Positions 46,346-47,565 of a stretch of 47,565 nucleotides of DNA are shown here, one piece after another. Source of the DNA: Clostridiaceae bacterium UBA6110 (GTDB lineage: Bacteria; Bacillota; Clostridia; Clostridiales; Clostridiaceae); NCBI GenBank assembly GCA_002428415.1, contig DIWI01000024.1:94078-141642 (forward strand), read 5' to 3'. Numbering within the stretch: the first letter of the stretch is position 1; each line of letters starts with the position of its first letter. The notes under the pieces are model-generated. The model worked only from the letters and a program-made list of their open reading frames with translations. It was not told where the DNA came from and did not search any database. A program made the translations under genes and the position numbers.

Positions 46346-46786
46346 ATGGACAGGGAATTTTTTGAAACTACCTATGAAGGCTATAATCTGAGGGTGGACA
46401 GGTCCTGCCTATACAGCATGGATGAAATCTGGGTAAGGCATGATGGAGAGTTGGCTATAGTCGGCATCACTGATTATCTTCAGATGACCTCAGGTGAAGC
46501 GACGTTTGTTGATTTGCCGGCACTTGGATCAATTGTGGAGAAAGATGAGGAGGCTGCGAACATCGGGATGGATGGAGCGGCTATTGGAGTAAGGGTACCG
46601 GTAAGCGGTACTGTAGTGGAGATCAATGAGGACCTTGAGAGTTCACCTGACCTGGTGAACAGCGATGCGTATGGAAAAGGATGGCTCTTCAAGCTTGAGC
46701 CGGGAAACTGGGATGATGACATTGCGGAGCTTCTGTTTCCTGACGCTTACCTTCCTGTTATGCTGGAGAAACTCTCAAAAAGGTGA
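46346..46786 (+). CDS. Glycine-cleavage H-protein-like, lipoyl lysine absent
   Basis: About 146 aa. AIVGITDYLQMTSGEATFVDLP, VPVSGTVVEINEDLESSPDLVN and YGKGWLFKLEP match GcvH closely (in parts). But at the lipoyl site, where GcvH has ESVKAAS, this protein reads IGMDGAA, so Gly (about residue 77) replaces the modified Lys. It therefore cannot carry lipoate there. I used the ATG at 46346, with CGGAGG seven bp upstream; 46340 is too close to that site. Its neighbours are an OsmC-like and an RdhA-like protein, not the glycine cleavage genes. Confidence 0.85.
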   Translation: MDREFFETTYEGYNLRVDRSCLYSMDEIWVRHDGELAIVGITDYLQMTSGEATFVDLPALGSIVEKDEEAANIGMDGAAIGVRVPVSGTVVEINEDLESSPDLVNSDAYGKGWLFKLEPGNWDDDIAELLFPDAYLPVMLEKLSKR

Positions 46787-46795
46787 GGTGAGGAC

Positions 46796-47215
46796 ATGAT
46801 ATACGTAAACAAAGCGACCTGGAATGGCGGGTTTGAAGGTCATACCGTCTGCCAGAACGGCACTGATATGGAATTTTCAGCTCCTCCCATGCAGCATGGG
46901 AAAGCAGGTGTAATGACTCCGGAGGATGCATTCATGATGGCGGTGAACACCTCCTTCCAGATTGCCGTGGTAATCGAGATGGTGAAGGCAGGGCTTGAGA
47001 TGGCAGCCTATGAGTGCAAGGCAGAGGGTGAGGCAGAGGATGATTGGACAGACTTCCACATTATCAGGCTGACACCCAAGGTCACCATCTGCGGTGCGGG
47101 TACGGAAGAGAAGGCAAAAGAAGCATTGAAGCTGGCGATTTCTAACTCACCGGTAACAGCCTCACTGAAGAGTGAAATCATTCTTGAACCTGAAATTGTC
47201 ACTATAGGATATTGA
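46796..47215 (+). CDS. OsmC-like protein lacking the catalytic cysteines
   Basis: 139 aa, OsmC/Ohr fold. The first catalytic position, normally Cys in a GSCFxMT-type helix, is Ser 53 in AVNTSFQIAVV; the second, normally Cys in a CPVS turn, is Ser 118 in SNSPVTASL. A peroxidase mechanism is not possible, though the two-chain fold with its hydrophobic cleft looks intact. It starts 9 bp after the H-protein-like gene and is followed by a strong terminator, so it is the last gene of the unit that starts at 44316. Perhaps a ligand- or thiol-binding protein. Confidence 0.85.
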   Translation: MIYVNKATWNGGFEGHTVCQNGTDMEFSAPPMQHGKAGVMTPEDAFMMAVNTSFQIAVVIEMVKAGLEMAAYECKAEGEAEDDWTDFHIIRLTPKVTICGAGTEEKAKEALKLAISNSPVTASLKSEIILEPEIVTIGY

Positions 47216-47224
47216 ATGTAAATG

Positions 47225-47267
47225 AGCCCTTCGCTTAATTGTTATATTGAGCGAAGGGCTTGTATTT
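47225..47267 (+). terminator. Terminator after the OsmC-like gene
   Basis: AGCCCTTCGCT and AGCGAAGGGCT form a perfect 11-bp stem with a 14-nt loop, followed by TGTATTT. Confidence 0.88.
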
Positions 47268-47301
47268 AGACAGATTTTTCACCATATCTGACTTGTCAGC
47301 A

Positions 47302-47310
47302 TGGTATAAT
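47302..47310 (+). promoter_or_regulatory. Extended -10 promoter before the right-edge lipoprotein gene
   Basis: TGGTATAAT (47302-47310) is an extended -10 element. No good -35 is seen. It lies 32 bp before the start codon. Confidence 0.5.
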
Positions 47311-47342
47311 GAAAAGCGGCAATATATTTCCGGAGGATGCTT

Positions 47343-47565
47343 ATGTTTCGCAGAAGTTCATTGAAATTGGTAATTATAATTGGATTGGTATTTTCAATTC
47401 TTCTTTCCGGCTGCGGAAAGAAGGAGGAGAAGACACTCAGCATAGGGGAGCAGTTCGGACTGGCCTATGCGCCGCTTGAGGTAATGAAGTCCAAAGGGTT
47501 CCTTGAAGCTGAGCTTATGGAAAGGAACCTTGACATTTCTGTGCAGTGGAAGAAGCTGGGCAATA
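47343..47565 (+). CDS. Substrate-binding lipoprotein of a NitT/TauT-like ABC transporter (runs off right edge)
   Basis: The first 74 residues are visible. MFRRSSLKLVIIIGLV starts a signal peptide ending in the lipobox LSGC (Cys 24). The core begins LSIGEQFGLAYAPLEVMKSKGFLE, in overlapping parts, which is the SsuA/NMT1-like opening of sulfonate/nitrate/taurine-type binding proteins. GGAGG lies 8 bp before the ATG. The remainder lies outside the window. The sequence differs clearly from the lipoprotein at 18673-19692. Confidence 0.8.
   Translation, partial: MFRRSSLKLVIIIGLVFSILLSGCGKKEEKTLSIGEQFGLAYAPLEVMKSKGFLEAELMERNLDISVQWKKLGN

Overview
This 47.6 kb window looks like a chromosomal segment of an anaerobic, low-to-mid G+C Firmicute, most likely of class Clostridia. 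The signs are AGG/AGA/ATA-rich codon use, strong AGGAGG-type ribosome sites, TTG/GTG starts, consensus sigma-A promoters, type III glutamine synthetase, acetate kinase, a NifU/NifS-type Fe-S system and many oxygen-sensitive metal proteins. I see no rRNA, tRNA, phage, insertion sequence or CRISPR array. The assignment to Clostridia is inference from gene content; I cannot name a genus.

Layout. (1) 1-1213: start of glnN on the minus strand behind a perfect promoter and an intrinsic terminator in its leader, then a ZIP metal transporter. (2) 1582-5355: methyltransferase, MTH1187-type protein and the molybdate transporter modABC. (3) 5767-11025: an 'orange protein'-like cluster: DUF134 DNA-binding protein, NifX-fold protein, two MinD ATPases with inserted 2x[4Fe-4S] ferredoxin domains, metallo-beta-lactamase protein, Mrp/NBP35 ATPase, second NifX-fold protein, then peroxiredoxin. 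(4) 11276-13920: MoxR ATPase plus VWA protein. (5) 14303-17240: small exported peptide and a Tat-type multicopper oxidase with related upstream regions. (6) 17351-24977, minus strand: NitT/TauT-type ABC transporter with a TM1266-type regulator behind a candidate riboswitch, two YibE/F proteins, nifS-iscU, ackA. (7) 25262-34533: prephenate dehydrogenase with a repeat tail, SRPBCC protein, two near-identical DUF2202 ferritin-like proteins 7 kb apart, a universal-stress/Fur segment, DUF5320-type small proteins, a radical SAM protein and a Zn/Mn ABC transporter. (8) 34983-40503: flavinylated lipoprotein reductase, then an esterase/acyltransferase/DUF6320 trio. (9) 40780-44199: SnoaL-like protein; a standalone Fe-hydrogenase H-cluster-type domain with a MoaD-like sulfur carrier; an arsR-permease-thioredoxin operon. 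(10) 44316-47215: reductive-dehalogenase-like protein, anchored unknown, an H-protein-like protein lacking the lipoyl lysine, and an OsmC-like protein lacking both cysteines. A lipoprotein gene runs off the right edge.

How it fits together. Much of the window handles metals, Fe-S clusters and redox. The strongest new signal is a palindrome, TGACATATGTCA (TTGAC-N4-GTCAA). Four promoters carry it in the same twin arrangement: one copy over the -35 box and a second centred 38-39 bp downstream, just past the start point. They drive the DUF134/NifX/MinD/Mrp cluster, MoxR-VWA, the unknown/UspA segment and the DUF5320 genes. The iscU-nifS promoter has a single perfect copy. This points to one Fe-S or redox-responsive regulon written out in the window, with the DUF134 protein as a candidate regulator.

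The second strong signal is a roughly 110-nt leader before the TM1266/ABC transporter operon with promoter, aptamer-like stem, antiterminator and terminator. It looks like an OFF riboswitch that I could not match to a class I know.
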